Notes: generated from the sequence alone by a model not told the origin. 64,000 nucleotides of DNA from Nitratireductor sp. XY-223 (GCF_004959855.1 NZ_SPNT01000002.1:734520-798519), one strand, 5' to 3'. Shown: positions 15,584 through 24,789, counted from the stretch's first letter. A program made the numbers and translations.

Positions 15584-16285
15584 ATGCAGCGCATGCCGAT
15601 GATCGAACGGGAGAACATATCGGGAGACCTGGAGGTTTTCTACGATTCCGTCACCGCGCTCCTTGGCCGCGTGCCCCGGTTCTACCGCACGATCGCCAGT
15701 GCGCCGTGGCTTGCCATGTGTTTCCTGCCGATCAACGCCACCGCGCAGCGTCAGTGGCCGGGCACCCGCATCTCCGGGCGCGTCAAGGAACTCGTCGTCA
15801 TCAAGACCAGCCACGTCAATGGCTGCGACTATTGCTATGCCCACAACACGGCCCTCGGCGCCGCCGCCGGCATCACCCACGACGAGGTCATCGAAATGAG
15901 TTCGGACGATTATCTGGATTCAAAGACCCTGTCGGACGCGGAGAAGGCGGCCATCCGCTGGGCCGAGGCCATGACGCGCAACACGGCGGGCAGGGACGAT
16001 GCGCTCTTTGCCGAACTGAAGGAACATTTCTCCGACGGCGAGATCATCGAGATCAGCATGGTGTGCGCCATGTTCAACATGATCAACCGGCTGACCGACA
16101 GCCTCGGCGTGCCGATCGAGGAGCAGGCGGAGATCGACCTCATCAAGCCGTCGCTCCATCTCGATCCCGCGAAGATCAAGGATTACGTGACCTGGATGGC
16201 CGGCTTCTGGCCGGATGCGGATTTCGAGAGCCTGAACCGGCAGGCCGCCGAGGCCGCCGCGCGTCCGGCGGAAGCCGCCGAGTAG
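15584..16285 (+). CDS. Carboxymuconolactone decarboxylase (AhpD-like) family protein
   Basis: 233 aa. The alkylhydroperoxidase-type active site is HVNGCDYCYAHN, with C81, C84 and H87 (CxxCxxH). The N-terminal MIERENISGDLEVFYDSVTALLGRVPRFYRTIASAP fits the 'peroxidase-related' CMD group. The predicted role is a thiol-dependent peroxidase or disulfide redox partner. A strong ribosome-binding site (GGGAGGTGAG) precedes the ATG. A small dyad TGATGA/TCATCA lies at 15478-15495, about 90 bp upstream. The C-terminal end is Ala/Glu-rich. Confidence 0.87.
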   Translation: MQRMPMIERENISGDLEVFYDSVTALLGRVPRFYRTIASAPWLAMCFLPINATAQRQWPGTRISGRVKELVVIKTSHVNGCDYCYAHNTALGAAAGITHDEVIEMSSDDYLDSKTLSDAEKAAIRWAEAMTRNTAGRDDALFAELKEHFSDGEIIEISMVCAMFNMINRLTDSLGVPIEEQAEIDLIKPSLHLDPAKIKDYVTWMAGFWPDADFESLNRQAAEAAARPAEAAE

Positions 16286-16368
16286 GCACTGCCCAGGGGG
16301 GCACTTGCCCGGGCGCCGGTTTGCCGGCCATGATGGCCACGCGTGTGATTTGAACCGTGTGGCGCAAG

Positions 16369-16974
16369 ATGAAAGAACCCGAAGAACGCGCGGCTTTCGA
16401 CCGGCTGACGAGCCTGCTGGCGGATGCGTTTGCCGAGGAAGGACGGCCGGGCGGCGACATGGCTGCAAAGGCTTTGCGGGCCGCGCCCGCCCTGCCCTAC
16501 CGGCGCACCGTCTCGGGCGCCGATCCCGGCCCGGTCCTGGATGTGGCCTGCGGCCTCAGCGGCGCGCTGCCGCTCGGCGCGTCCGTCCTTGCCTGCCGGC
16601 ACCTGCTCGACTGGATATCCTGGGAAGGCACCGGGCTGGAGCGGTCGGTGTCGGCGCGGCTTTATACGACCGAGCTCGTTGGACCGGACGGACATGTCGC
16701 CGCCGAGAGCGTGCGGATCGGCCTGCTGGCCTCGGAGGCGTGGACCGACTACCCGATCTCCAGCCATGCGGGCGAGGAAACCTATCTTGTCATTGCCGGC
16801 ACGGCGGAATGGTCCGTTGGCGGCGGTGATTACGCCGCCCATGCGCCCGGCGCGCTCATCCACCATCCGTCCTGGGTGCTCCATGGGCGGCGCACCCTGG
16901 ACGAGCCGTTCCTCGGCGCTTGGCGCTGGAGCGGCGATCTCGACCTGTCCACCTTCCGCGTCGCCGAAGACTGA
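16369..16974 (+). CDS. DMSP-lyase-family cupin (DddQ/DddL/DddW/DddY-like)
   Basis: About 201 aa. The C-terminal cupin carries YPISSHAGEETYLVIAGTAEW and PGALIHHPSWVLHG. H133, E137 and Y139 form the HxxxExY arrangement and H172 is a later histidine, the metal-ligand and catalytic pattern of cupin DMSP lyases. The N-terminal helical region (about 1-100) is also present in this family. DMSP lyases split dimethylsulfoniopropionate into DMS and acrylate. The superfamily also contains members of other function, and no acrylate-handling genes are adjacent, so activity is unproven. The start is uncertain: ATG 16369 is chosen, GTG 16357 is possible. A ChrR-type cupin is the alternative. Confidence 0.68.
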   Translation: MKEPEERAAFDRLTSLLADAFAEEGRPGGDMAAKALRAAPALPYRRTVSGADPGPVLDVACGLSGALPLGASVLACRHLLDWISWEGTGLERSVSARLYTTELVGPDGHVAAESVRIGLLASEAWTDYPISSHAGEETYLVIAGTAEWSVGGGDYAAHAPGALIHHPSWVLHGRRTLDEPFLGAWRWSGDLDLSTFRVAED

Positions 16975-17065
16975 ATCCGGGTCTCGAGGTACCCGCCCTC
17001 GAGACCTGTCACGCGCGCAAACGTGTCACTTGCCACGCGGCACCGATTTCCCGACAATCGCGGCC

Positions 17066-17617
17066 ATGGATTTCGACATCAGACCCGCCGACTGGGAGAG
17101 TTTCCGTGCCGTCATGGGCGACAAGGGCGGCTGCGGCGGGTGCTGGTGCATGCTGTGGCGGCTGCCGAAGAAGCAGATGGACGCGCAGATGGGCGAGGAC
17201 AACCGGCTGGCGATGAAGGCGCTGTTCGAATCAGGTCAAATATCCGGACTGATAGCGTTTGTTGAGGACAATCCCGTCGGCTGGATTCATCTGGACGACC
17301 GGTCCGCCTTCACGCGGCTTGCCTCTTCCAGGGTGCTGAAACCGGTCGATGACAAGCCCGTCTGGAGCGTCGCCTGTTTCCTGATCGACAAGCGCCATCG
17401 CCGCAAGGGCCTGTCGGCCCGGCTGCTTCTGGGGGCCTGCGACCTCGCCCGCGAGCGCGGCGCGCAAATCCTCGAGGGCTATCCGATCGACACGCCGAAG
17501 ACGCGCTACCCGCCGGTCTATGCGTGGACCGGTTTCGCCGGCGCCTTTCGAAGGGCCGGCTTTTCCGAGGTCGCCCGCCGCTCGCCGACGCGACCGATCA
17601 TGCGCAGGGTCCTGTAA
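17066..17617 (+). CDS. GNAT-family N-acetyltransferase
   Basis: 183 aa. The acetyl-CoA-binding motif region reads VACFLIDKRHRRKGLSARLLLGACDLARERGA, with the R/Q-x-x-G-x-G/A loop as RRKGLSA. The N-terminal block KGGCGGCWCMLWRLPKKQMDAQ is Cys-rich and typical of a rhizobial GNAT subfamily. ATG 17066 is the first codon after the intergenic gap. It is convergent with the MFS gene (22-nt gap). Substrate unknown. Confidence 0.83.
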   Translation: MDFDIRPADWESFRAVMGDKGGCGGCWCMLWRLPKKQMDAQMGEDNRLAMKALFESGQISGLIAFVEDNPVGWIHLDDRSAFTRLASSRVLKPVDDKPVWSVACFLIDKRHRRKGLSARLLLGACDLARERGAQILEGYPIDTPKTRYPPVYAWTGFAGAFRRAGFSEVARRSPTRPIMRRVL

Positions 17618-17639
17618 CTCGCGTCTGGCGACCTGATAG

Positions 17640-19190
17640 CTATTCGTCGATGGCGTGCAGTTTGCTCTCGTCGATGGCGGCAATCACGAACAGGCCGATG
17701 ACCGCCGACAACAGCACGGGCCAGTAGGCGAGACTCATGCCGGCGGCGAAGGATTCGCTCAGGATCGACCTGATCTTGTCCGCGTTCTCCGTGCTGTAGC
17801 GGGCGAAAATGTTGTTGGCGGCGGCGGCGCTGGCCGAACCGGCATTCAGCACCGAAAGATCCGCTGCGGACAGCGATATGCCGGCCTGTTTCAGCGCCGC
17901 CTCGACCCGCGCCAGGCCGGACCCGTACATGATTGCCGTCGCCACCGCCACGCCGATCGCGCCATAGGCAAGGTGCAGCATGAAGGACAGGCCGCCGGCC
18001 AGACCGGCGCGCGATGCCTTGACCGCACTGACGACCGCGGTGCCCGACGTGCCGACCCCGAGCGGGGCGCCGAAGCCGATCAGCAGCATGGCCGGCAGGA
18101 TCGCGTAGTAGCCCCATGAGGCTGGCAGGACAATGACGGTCGCACAGCCGAGGGAGACCAGGGCATAGCCGATGAACAACAGGCGTTTTGGACCGAACGG
18201 CTTGTAGAAGTTCCCGGCGACGATCGATCCCACCGCCAGCGGCAACATCAGGGGGATCATGCCGAACGAGGCCGTCAGGACCGACCAGCCGAGCGTTTTC
18301 TGCATGAACTGCGGGAAGTAAAGGAAAGCGACGAAGAACGCCGGCACCATGAGCGCGTTGAGCCACAGCGTGAGCACGAATTCGCGGTTGCGGAGCATCT
18401 GCGGCGGCAGCAGCGGATCGGCAACGCGGCCTTCCACGAACGGGAACACCAGGAACAGCACAACGCTGGCGCACAGCAGTGCGATCACGGAAAGCGATCC
18501 CCAACCCCAGTCGGCGCCGACGTCGAGCGCGAAAAGAAGTGCCAGGATGGCCCCCGACAGAATGGCGATGCCGGCAAAATCGACCGGCTCGTTGTCGGCC
18601 TGCGGCCGCTGCCTGGAAAGCAGGCGCCAGACGAGCACGGCAGCGGCGGTGCCGAACAGGGCATTGGCAAGGAAAAACAGCCGCCAGTCGCCGAAATAGG
18701 AAGCGACGCCGCCGATGAGCGGGCCGATCACGTTGCCGGTGGTCACGCCGGCCAGAATCAGCCCCATGACGAGGCCGCGCTGGTCTTCGGTCGCGTTGGT
18801 TGCGCCGAGGGCAATGATGCTCGGCCAGACAAGCCCGGCACCCAGCCCCTGGACGGCGCGGGCGGCGATAAGAAATCCGATATCCGGTGCCAGGAGGCAG
18901 CCGATGGAGGCGGCGACGAAGAGCGCGAGACCGATGAGCAGCACCCGCCGCCGGTCATGGGTGTCGCCCAGCCGCCCGCCGGTCACCATGAACATGGCAA
19001 AGGTCAGGGCGTAGATGTTGAGCACCCACTGGGTGGTGGTGATGTCGGCGGACAGGTCGGCTTCGATGGAGGGCACCAGAAGCAGCGCACCGGTAAAATC
19101 GGTGCCGATCGTGAAGGCCGTGATCATCAGCGTGACAATGCCCAGCACCGTGTGGCCGCCGACAGGACCCGATTGCGTTTCCGATGACAT
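17640..19190 (-). CDS. MFS transporter, DHA2 (EmrB/QacA-like) drug exporter family
   Basis: 516 aa with about fourteen hydrophobic helices. Signature A-type loops are GGRLGDTHDRRRVLLIGL near TM2/3 and the motif-C-like region GVTTGNVIGPLIGGVASYF. The start is ATG 19190, because AGGGGG sits 5 nt upstream and the sequence after it (MSSETQSGPVGGHTVLG) runs straight into TM1. The longer open frame to 19556 has no family match. There is no MFP (EmrA-like) partner or dedicated regulator nearby. Role: proton-driven export of toxic organic compounds is likely; substrate unknown. Confidence 0.9.
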   Translation of the reverse strand: MSSETQSGPVGGHTVLGIVTLMITAFTIGTDFTGALLLVPSIEADLSADITTTQWVLNIYALTFAMFMVTGGRLGDTHDRRRVLLIGLALFVAASIGCLLAPDIGFLIAARAVQGLGAGLVWPSIIALGATNATEDQRGLVMGLILAGVTTGNVIGPLIGGVASYFGDWRLFFLANALFGTAAAVLVWRLLSRQRPQADNEPVDFAGIAILSGAILALLFALDVGADWGWGSLSVIALLCASVVLFLVFPFVEGRVADPLLPPQMLRNREFVLTLWLNALMVPAFFVAFLYFPQFMQKTLGWSVLTASFGMIPLMLPLAVGSIVAGNFYKPFGPKRLLFIGYALVSLGCATVIVLPASWGYYAILPAMLLIGFGAPLGVGTSGTAVVSAVKASRAGLAGGLSFMLHLAYGAIGVAVATAIMYGSGLARVEAALKQAGISLSAADLSVLNAGSASAAAANNIFARYSTENADKIRSILSESFAAGMSLAYWPVLLSAVIGLFVIAAIDESKLHAIDE

Positions 19191-19485
19191 TGAACCCCCT
19201 AATTTCCAGATCGGCGCATCCCGGGCCCGATATTCATACCCCTTGGCCTGTTCCTGTCGGGCAAGGGTATCCGGTGTTTGCCGCCGCTGTCCACGGCACA
19301 TGCGGCTTGACTTTTTCCGGCCATTGCTGTTTATCCGCGGCATTCCGCGACGAGTTGACAACTCCGAGCCGCTGACCGGGACCCGCGAAGGTATAAAGAG
19401 ATCCCGGAAGCCAACACCCGGCAGCGCGATGCGCCCCCGGGTGCTTTCGTGCTTTGGGCTTGTCATTCGTGCGAGGGATGACGAT
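19191..19485. other. Intergenic region between MFS and ffh genes
   Basis: About 300 bp with divergent promoter potential for the MFS gene (leftward) and ffh (rightward). I see no convincing ORF or RNA gene in it. Its only clear structure is the hairpin immediately after it (19486-19508). Confidence 0.5.
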
Positions 19486-19508
19486 CTTCCGGAGATGGTC
19501 TCCGGAAG
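19486..19508 (+). promoter_or_regulatory. Perfect 10-bp hairpin in the ffh leader
   Basis: CTTCCGGAGA (19486-19495), loop TGG, then TCTCCGGAAG (19499-19508). The stem is uninterrupted and ends 1 nt before the ribosome-binding site AAGGGA (19510-19515). It has no U-run, so it is not a standard terminator. It may influence translation or mRNA stability. Confidence 0.6.
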
Positions 19509-19522
19509 CAAGGGAATGATGG

Positions 19523-21052
19523 ATGTTTGAAAGCCTTCAAGATCGCCTGGGTTCAATCCTCAACGGGCTGACCGGCCGCGGCGCGCTGTCCGAAAAGGAT
19601 GTCTCGGCGGCGCTGCGCGAAGTGCGCCGGGCGCTACTCGAGGCCGATGTGGCGCTGGAGGTGGTGCGCGACTTCACCGACAAGGTGCGCGAGAAGGCGG
19701 TCGGCGCGGAAGTGCTGAAATCCATCAAGCCCGGCCAGATGGTCGTCAAGATCGTCCACGACGAGCTCGTCGCCATGCTCGGCGAGGAAGGCGTTGCGAT
19801 CGATCTCAACGCACCGGCGCCCGTCGTCGTCATGATGGTCGGCCTGCAGGGTTCGGGCAAGACGACGACCACCGGCAAGATCGCCGCGCGGCTTTCCGCG
19901 CGCGACAAGAAGAAAGTGCTGATGGCGTCGCTCGACACGCGCCGGCCCGCAGCCCAGGAGCAGTTGCGCCAGCTCGGCGAGCAGACGGGGATCGACACGC
20001 TGCCCATCGTCGCCGGCCAGTCGCCGACGCAGATCGCCGAACGCTCCGTCCAGGCGGCGAAGCTCGGCGGCCATGACGTCGTCATCCTCGACACCGCCGG
20101 CCGCACCCATATCGACGAGCCGCTGATGGTCGAGATGGCCGACATCAAGGCCAAGTCGAGCCCACACGAAATCCTGCTCGTCGCCGATGCGCTGACCGGC
20201 CAGGATGCCGTCAACCTGGCCCGCAATTTCGACGAGCGCGTCGGCATTACCGGCCTGGTGCTCACCCGCATGGACGGCGACGGCCGCGGCGGTGCGGCGC
20301 TCTCCATGCGCGCCGTGACCGGCAAGCCGATCAAGCTGATCGGCACCGGCGAGAAGATGGATGCGCTGGAGGAGTTCCATCCGCGGCGCATCGCCGACCG
20401 TATCCTCGGCATGGGCGATATCGTTTCGCTGGTCGAGAAGGCGGCCGAGACCATCGACGCCGAAAAGGCGCAGGTCATGGCCGACCGCATGAAGGCCGGC
20501 AAGTTCGACCTCAACGATCTCGCCGACCAGCTCAGGCAGATGCAGAAGATGGGCGGCATGTCCGGCTTCATGGGCCTGATGCCCGGCATGGGCAAGATGA
20601 AGGACCAGATCGCCGCCGCCGGCCTCGACGACACGGTGTTCCGCCGCCAGCTCGCCATCATCTCGTCGATGACGAAGAAGGAGCGGGCCAATCCCGATAT
20701 CCTCAAACATTCCCGCAAGAAGCGTATCGCCGCCGGCTCCGGCACCAACGCGGCCGAGATCAACAGGCTCTTGAAAATGCACCGGCAGATGGCGGACGTG
20801 ATGAAAGCGATGGGCGGCAAGGGCAAGAAGGCCGGCATGCTCGGCAAGATGATGGGCGGCCTGGCCGGCGGCATGGGCGGAATGGGCGGCATGCCCGACC
20901 CCAAGCAGCTCGAGGCGCTGAAGAAACAGGCGGATGCCGCGGGCCTCGGCAAACCCGGCGGCCTGCCCGACCTTGGCGGCGGCCCTGCCCTGCCCGGTCT
21001 CGGCGGTCCGAAACTTCCCGGCGGCCTTCCCGGCCTGCCCAAGAAAAAGTGA
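19523..21052 (+). CDS. ffh: Signal recognition particle protein Ffh
   Basis: 509 aa SRP54 GTPase that recognises signal sequences on nascent inner-membrane proteins, with 4.5S RNA and FtsY. The N domain is at about 1-85. The G domain has the P-loop GLQGSGKTTTTGKIA, DTRRPAAQEQL, DTAGRTHIDE and TRMDGDGRGGA. The Met-rich M domain follows (MQKMGGMSGFMGLMPGMGKMKDQ and later). A long Gly/Pro/Leu-rich tail ends PKKK and is longer than in E. coli. ATG 19523 has AAGGGA 7 nt upstream. It leads the ffh-CM-rpsP-rimM-trmD-rplS cluster. Confidence 0.98.
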   Translation: MFESLQDRLGSILNGLTGRGALSEKDVSAALREVRRALLEADVALEVVRDFTDKVREKAVGAEVLKSIKPGQMVVKIVHDELVAMLGEEGVAIDLNAPAPVVVMMVGLQGSGKTTTTGKIAARLSARDKKKVLMASLDTRRPAAQEQLRQLGEQTGIDTLPIVAGQSPTQIAERSVQAAKLGGHDVVILDTAGRTHIDEPLMVEMADIKAKSSPHEILLVADALTGQDAVNLARNFDERVGITGLVLTRMDGDGRGGAALSMRAVTGKPIKLIGTGEKMDALEEFHPRRIADRILGMGDIVSLVEKAAETIDAEKAQVMADRMKAGKFDLNDLADQLRQMQKMGGMSGFMGLMPGMGKMKDQIAAAGLDDTVFRRQLAIISSMTKKERANPDILKHSRKKRIAAGSGTNAAEINRLLKMHRQMADVMKAMGGKGKKAGMLGKMMGGLAGGMGGMGGMPDPKQLEALKKQADAAGLGKPGGLPDLGGGPALPGLGGPKLPGGLPGLPKKK

Positions 21053-21057
21053 CGATC

Positions 21058-21360
21058 ATGACCACCGATCCGCAAGAACGCCTCAATGAACTGCGCCGCT
21101 CGATCGACAATTTCGATGCCGCGCTGATCCATATTCTGGCTGAACGCTTCCGCTGCACGCAGGCTGTCGGCAAGCTCAAGGCCGAATTCGACATGCCGCC
21201 CGCCGATCCGGCGCGGGAACAGCGGCAGGTCGAACGCCTGCGCAAACTCGCCGAGGAGGCCGATCTCGATTCCGATTTCGCAGAGGCCGTCCTCAACTTC
21301 ATCATCAAGGAAGTCATTCGCCACCACGAGGCCATCCGGCACCGCACCGGCGCCGAATGA
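21058..21360 (+). CDS. Chorismate mutase (AroQ class)
   Basis: About 100 aa all-helical AroQ-type mutase converting chorismate to prephenate for Phe/Tyr synthesis. Family residues: ELRRSIDNFDAALIHILAERFRCTQAVGKLKAE with the conserved R, K and later PAREQRQVERL and FIIKEVIRHHEAIR. ATG 21058 is chosen; GTG 21049 would overlap the ffh stop by 4 nt and is also possible. Position between ffh and rpsP is conserved in many rhizobia. Confidence 0.92.
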   Translation: MTTDPQERLNELRRSIDNFDAALIHILAERFRCTQAVGKLKAEFDMPPADPAREQRQVERLRKLAEEADLDSDFAEAVLNFIIKEVIRHHEAIRHRTGAE

Positions 21361-21408
21361 GCCCTTGAGGCGAACCCGAAACAAAACAGGACTTTAAAGG
21401 AAAACGAA

Positions 21409-21945
21409 ATGGCACTGAAAATTCGTCTGGCCCGCGGCGGGTCGAAGAAACGCCCCTATTACCACGTCGTCATCGCCGATGTGCGCGCGCCGCGCGACGG
21501 CCGCTTCATCGAAAGGGTCGGCATGTGGAACCCGATGCTGGCCAAGGACGCCATCCGCGTCGAGCTCAATGAAGAGCGCATCAAGCACTGGCTCGAGCAG
21601 GGCGCCCAGCCGACGGACCGCGTGCTGCGCTTCCTCGATGCGGCAGGCATTGCCAAGCGCCCGGCCCGCAACAACCCGATCAAGGCGAAGCTCGGCAAGA
21701 AGGCTCAGGAGCGCCTCGACGAGCTGAAGGCGAAGGAAGAGGAAGCAGCGGCCGAAGCCGCCGACGCCGAAGCCGCAGCAGCTGAGGCGCCCGCTGAGGA
21801 AGCGCCCGCAGAAGAGGCGCCCGCCGTGGAAGCGCCTGCTGAAGAGGCACCGGCTGCCGAAGCATCCGCCGAGGAAGCGTCTGCCGAGGAAGCACCCGCC
21901 GAGGAAGCCCCTGCGGAAGAAGAAGTAAAAGAAACCGCTGGATAG
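21409..21945 (+). CDS. rpsP: 30S ribosomal protein S16 with acidic C-terminal extension
   Basis: 178 aa, about twice the length of the E. coli protein. The core S16 (about 1-85) is canonical: [38 protein letters not shown] and [13 protein letters not shown]. From about residue 105 the chain becomes repeats of Ala/Glu/Pro ([11 protein letters not shown]-type units) to the end. Such tails occur on alphaproteobacterial S16 but vary in length. The ribosome-binding site AAGGAAAAC precedes the ATG. A terminator follows. Confidence 0.97.
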   Translation: MALKIRLARGGSKKRPYYHVVIADVRAPRDGRFIERVGMWNPMLAKDAIRVELNEERIKHWLEQGAQPTDRVLRFLDAAGIAKRPARNNPIKAKLGKKAQERLDELKAKEEEAAAEAADAEAAAAEAPAEEAPAEEAPAVEAPAEEAPAAEASAEEASAEEAPAEEAPAEEEVKETAG

Positions 21946-21967
21946 GCGGAATGCTGCGTTATGTTAA

Positions 21968-21998
21968 GCGGGCGGCATTATGCTGCCCGTTTTTGTTT
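21968..21998 (+). terminator. Rho-independent terminator after rpsP
   Basis: A 9-bp stem CGGGCGGCA (21969-21977) / TGCTGCCCG (21981-21989), with one G-U pair and loop TTA, is followed by TTTTTGTTT. It lies just 11 nt before the rimM start, so it may attenuate rather than fully stop transcription into rimM-trmD. Confidence 0.8.
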
Positions 21999-22008
21999 GC
22001 AGGCGGTT

Positions 22009-22608
22009 ATGGCACAGGCTGACGACCTCATAGTGATGGCCGAGATCGGCGCGCCGCATGGCGTGCGCGGCGAATTGCGGGCCAAAGCCTATACGGACGA
22101 TCCGATGGCGGTCACCGAATACGGGCCGCTGGTCGACCGGAACGGCCGGTCCTATACCGTGCTCTCGGTGCGGCCGGCCAAGAACGTCGTCATCATGCGG
22201 ATCGAAGGCATCGACAGCCGCGAAGCCGCCGAGGCGCTGAAAGGACTGGCGCTACATATCCCGCGCAGCCGCCTGCCGGACGGATCGCTCGAAGAAGAAG
22301 AGTTCTTCCAAAGCGACCTGATCGGCCTTTCGGTTCGCGATGCCGGTGGAACGGCCTATGGGACCGTGGCGGCGATGCATAATTTCGGCGCCGGTGACAT
22401 TCTGGAAATCAAGCCGCAAGAGGGGCCGGCCGTGATGATCCCGTTTTCGGAAGCGGCGGTGCCGGCCATCGATGTCGATTCCGGCCTGCTGACCGTCGAT
22501 CCGGCGGCTGCCGGCCTCGACGATCCAGGCGAGAAGAAGGGGCCGGGCAGCCGCCGTCGCCGCCCCGCCGGCAAGGGTGCCGGGAAAGCGGAAAGGGAAA
22601 AGCGATGA
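22009..22608 (+). CDS. rimM: Ribosome maturation factor RimM
   Basis: 199 aa. N-terminal RimM domain ([24 protein letters not shown]) and C-terminal PRC-barrel ([49 protein letters not shown]). It acts in 30S 3'-domain assembly with S19. A basic tail ([20 protein letters not shown]) extends the C-terminus. ATG 22009 is chosen over an upstream in-frame start that would begin inside the rpsP terminator. Its stop overlaps the trmD start (ATGA). Confidence 0.96.
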   Translation: MAQADDLIVMAEIGAPHGVRGELRAKAYTDDPMAVTEYGPLVDRNGRSYTVLSVRPAKNVVIMRIEGIDSREAAEALKGLALHIPRSRLPDGSLEEEEFFQSDLIGLSVRDAGGTAYGTVAAMHNFGAGDILEIKPQEGPAVMIPFSEAAVPAIDVDSGLLTVDPAAAGLDDPGEKKGPGSRRRRPAGKGAGKAEREKR

Positions 22609-23309
22609 CGTTTCGGGCCAGCGTCCTGACGCTCTATCCGCAGATGTTTCCCGGCCATCTCGGCGAATCCCTGGCCGGACGGGCGATGGAGCGCGGCGAC
22701 TGGACGCTCGAGGCGATCCAGATCCGCGATTTCGCCCGCGACCGGCACCGTAGCGTCGACGACACGCCGGCCGGCGGCGGCGCCGGCATGGTGCTGCGTC
22801 CCGACGTCCTTGCCGATGCCATCGACCACGCAAGTCCGCCGGACGATGCACGCCCGCGCCTGTTGATGAGCCCGCGCGGCGCGGCGCTCACGCAGGACCG
22901 CGTGCGCGAACTGGCGGCCGGGCCCGGCGTCGTGCTCGTGTGCGGGCGCTTCGAGGGCGTCGACCAGCGGGTGATCGAGGCACGGGGCCTCGAGGAGGTT
23001 TCGGTCGGCGATTATGTCCTATCCGGAGGCGAGCCGGCGGCGCTGACACTGCTCGATGCCGTCGTCCGGCTTCTTCCGGGCGTCATGGGCAACGAGGCAT
23101 CGGGCAACCTGGAGAGTTTTGAATCCGGCCTCCTCGAGCACCCCCACTACACCAGGCCGCAGGTCTGGGAGGAGCGAGCCATCCCGGATGTGCTGACATC
23201 GGGCAATCACGCCAAAATCGAGGCCTGGCGGCGCGCCGAATCTGAAAAACTGACAAAGGAGCGGCGACCGGACCTAATGCCCGCCAAAAAAAAGCCGCCG
23301 CAGGGATGA
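22605..23309 (+). CDS. trmD: tRNA (guanine(37)-N1)-methyltransferase TrmD
   Basis: 234 aa SPOUT-class, SAM-dependent enzyme that makes m1G37. The trefoil-knot motifs are [36 protein letters not shown] and [27 protein letters not shown]. The C-terminal domain includes [15 protein letters not shown] and HAKIEAWRR. The 4-nt overlap with rimM shows coupling. Normal length. Confidence 0.98.
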   Translation: MTFRASVLTLYPQMFPGHLGESLAGRAMERGDWTLEAIQIRDFARDRHRSVDDTPAGGGAGMVLRPDVLADAIDHASPPDDARPRLLMSPRGAALTQDRVRELAAGPGVVLVCGRFEGVDQRVIEARGLEEVSVGDYVLSGGEPAALTLLDAVVRLLPGVMGNEASGNLESFESGLLEHPHYTRPQVWEERAIPDVLTSGNHAKIEAWRRAESEKLTKERRPDLMPAKKKPPQG

Positions 23310-23472
23310 CAATCGGGCGCTGTTGGTGTATGTGCCCCGCCAGCCGGTTTATCCGACACCGCCAAGCAAAGAATGGTGAATACGCTGCGCCGAAACGGCA
23401 GGCTTCCGAGGCAGTGACCGAAGGGCCCTCAAGCGCTCTGACCGTTTAAGAACAAAGAAAGGTTCGAGAACC

Positions 23473-24018
23473 ATGGATATCATCCGTGAACTTGAGGCCG
23501 AACAGGCCGCGAAAATCGAAGCCAAGCGCAAGCTGCCCGAATTCTCGCCGGGCGACACGGTGCGCGTCATGGTGCGCGTCACGGAAGGCAGCCGCACCCG
23601 CGTGCAGGCCTATGAAGGCGTCTGCATCGCCCGCTCGGGCGGCGGCATCAACGAGAATTTCACCGTCCGCAAGATCTCCTACGGCGAAGGCGTCGAGCGC
23701 GTCTTCCCGCTCTATTCGCCGATGGTCGAGGCTGTCGAGGTCGTGCGCCGGGGCAAGGTGCGCCGCGCCAAGCTCTATTACCTGCGCGATCGCCGCGGCA
23801 AGTCGGCCCGTATCACCGAGAACACCAATGTACGCGCCCGCAAGCTGAACGAAGCAGAGCGTCAGGCACTGGCCGCCGAAAAGGCCCGCATCGAGGCCGA
23901 GAAGGTCGCCGCTGCCGAGGCACTGGCTGCCGAGAAGGCTGCGGAAGAAGCGGCGGCAAAGGCCGCTGCCGAGGCCGCCGAAGCAACGGAAGCGCCGGCA
24001 GAGGACAAAGCCGAATAG
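23473..24018 (+). CDS. rplS: 50S ribosomal protein L19 with Ala/Glu-rich tail
   Basis: 181 aa against about 115 in E. coli. The L19 core is complete ([78 protein letters not shown]). From about residue 130 the sequence is Ala/Glu/Lys-rich and probably helical ([17 protein letters not shown] at the end). The leader just before the ATG contains a short dyad GGTTC/GAACC. A strong terminator follows. Confidence 0.97.
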   Translation: MDIIRELEAEQAAKIEAKRKLPEFSPGDTVRVMVRVTEGSRTRVQAYEGVCIARSGGGINENFTVRKISYGEGVERVFPLYSPMVEAVEVVRRGKVRRAKLYYLRDRRGKSARITENTNVRARKLNEAERQALAAEKARIEAEKVAAAEALAAEKAAEEAAAKAAAEAAEATEAPAEDKAE

Positions 24019-24051
24019 CTTGACGCTGAAAGTCATCGGATAGATTGATAA

Positions 24052-24079
24052 ACGCGCGCCCCGACGGCGCGCGTTTTTT
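24052..24079 (+). terminator. Rho-independent terminator after rplS
   Basis: A 9-bp stem ACGCGCGCC (24052-24060) / GGCGCGCGT (24066-24074) with loop CCGAC runs directly into TTTTTT. It ends the ffh-rplS cluster. Confidence 0.9.
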
Positions 24080-24132
24080 GTTGGAGCCGGCTTGCCAGCA
24101 CAATTGTTGCCGGCGGCAAAGCACGGGATCGA

Positions 24133-24783
24133 ATGATGACTTATGTTCTGCACAACCGGCTGGGTTCCGGCGGCTTTGCCATCGAGGCCGTGCTGGAACT
24201 CGCCGAAATCCCCTACCGGCTCGAACTGATCGAGTCGGCTCCGGGCTCCCACCTGCCCGACGGGGCCGCGGCGATGAATCCGTGGCGACAGATACCGGTC
24301 CTTGAGTGCCCGGACGGCGCGGTCGTGACCGAGACAGCGGCGATCCTGTTCTACCTGGCCGAGAAGCACGGCAGCCTGCGCGAAGGTCCCAACCTTTACG
24401 TCGAAGACAGCGCCGCCTTCTACCGCTGGGCCGTGTTCCTGTCGGTGAATGTCTATGAGGGCTTTTTGCGCATGGTCTACCCGGAGCGCTATCTCGGCGC
24501 CGGGTCGGCCGATGTCTCGGCCCTGCGCAAGGCGGCGAGCGCCCGCATCGGCGATGCCTTCAAGCTCATCGAGGACCTGTTGTCGGAGACGCAATTTATC
24601 TGCGGCGACCGGATGTCGCCGGTCGACATCTACTGCGCGATGCTCTTTTCGTGGCACCGGAAGCGGGATGAATTTCCGCGCTGCATCGCCCTTACCGAGC
24701 GCGTTGCGCGGCACCCGCTGGTCGCGCCGGTGTGGCGCAAGAACTTCGACCACTGGCTCGACCGGGAATGGGCCGACGGCTGA
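24133..24783 (+). CDS. Glutathione S-transferase family protein
   Basis: 216 aa. An N-terminal thioredoxin-like domain (YVLHNRLGSGGFAIEAVLELAEIPYRLELIE, MNPWRQIPVLECPDGAVVTETAAILFYLAEKH) is followed by an all-helical C-terminal domain. The ETAAI segment corresponds to the glutathione-binding ES/ET motif. The usual N-terminal Ser/Cys/Tyr is replaced by a GSGG stretch, so catalytic class is unclear. ATG 24136 is an equally possible start. Substrate unknown. Confidence 0.87.
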   Translation: MMTYVLHNRLGSGGFAIEAVLELAEIPYRLELIESAPGSHLPDGAAAMNPWRQIPVLECPDGAVVTETAAILFYLAEKHGSLREGPNLYVEDSAAFYRWAVFLSVNVYEGFLRMVYPERYLGAGSADVSALRKAASARIGDAFKLIEDLLSETQFICGDRMSPVDIYCAMLFSWHRKRDEFPRCIALTERVARHPLVAPVWRKNFDHWLDREWADG

Positions 24784-24789
24784 TCGCCA

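Noticed and set aside
19537-21384. A 615-codon minus-strand frame opposite ffh
   Set aside because: Antisense shadow of ffh; low-complexity Pro/Ser/Arg composition and no motifs.
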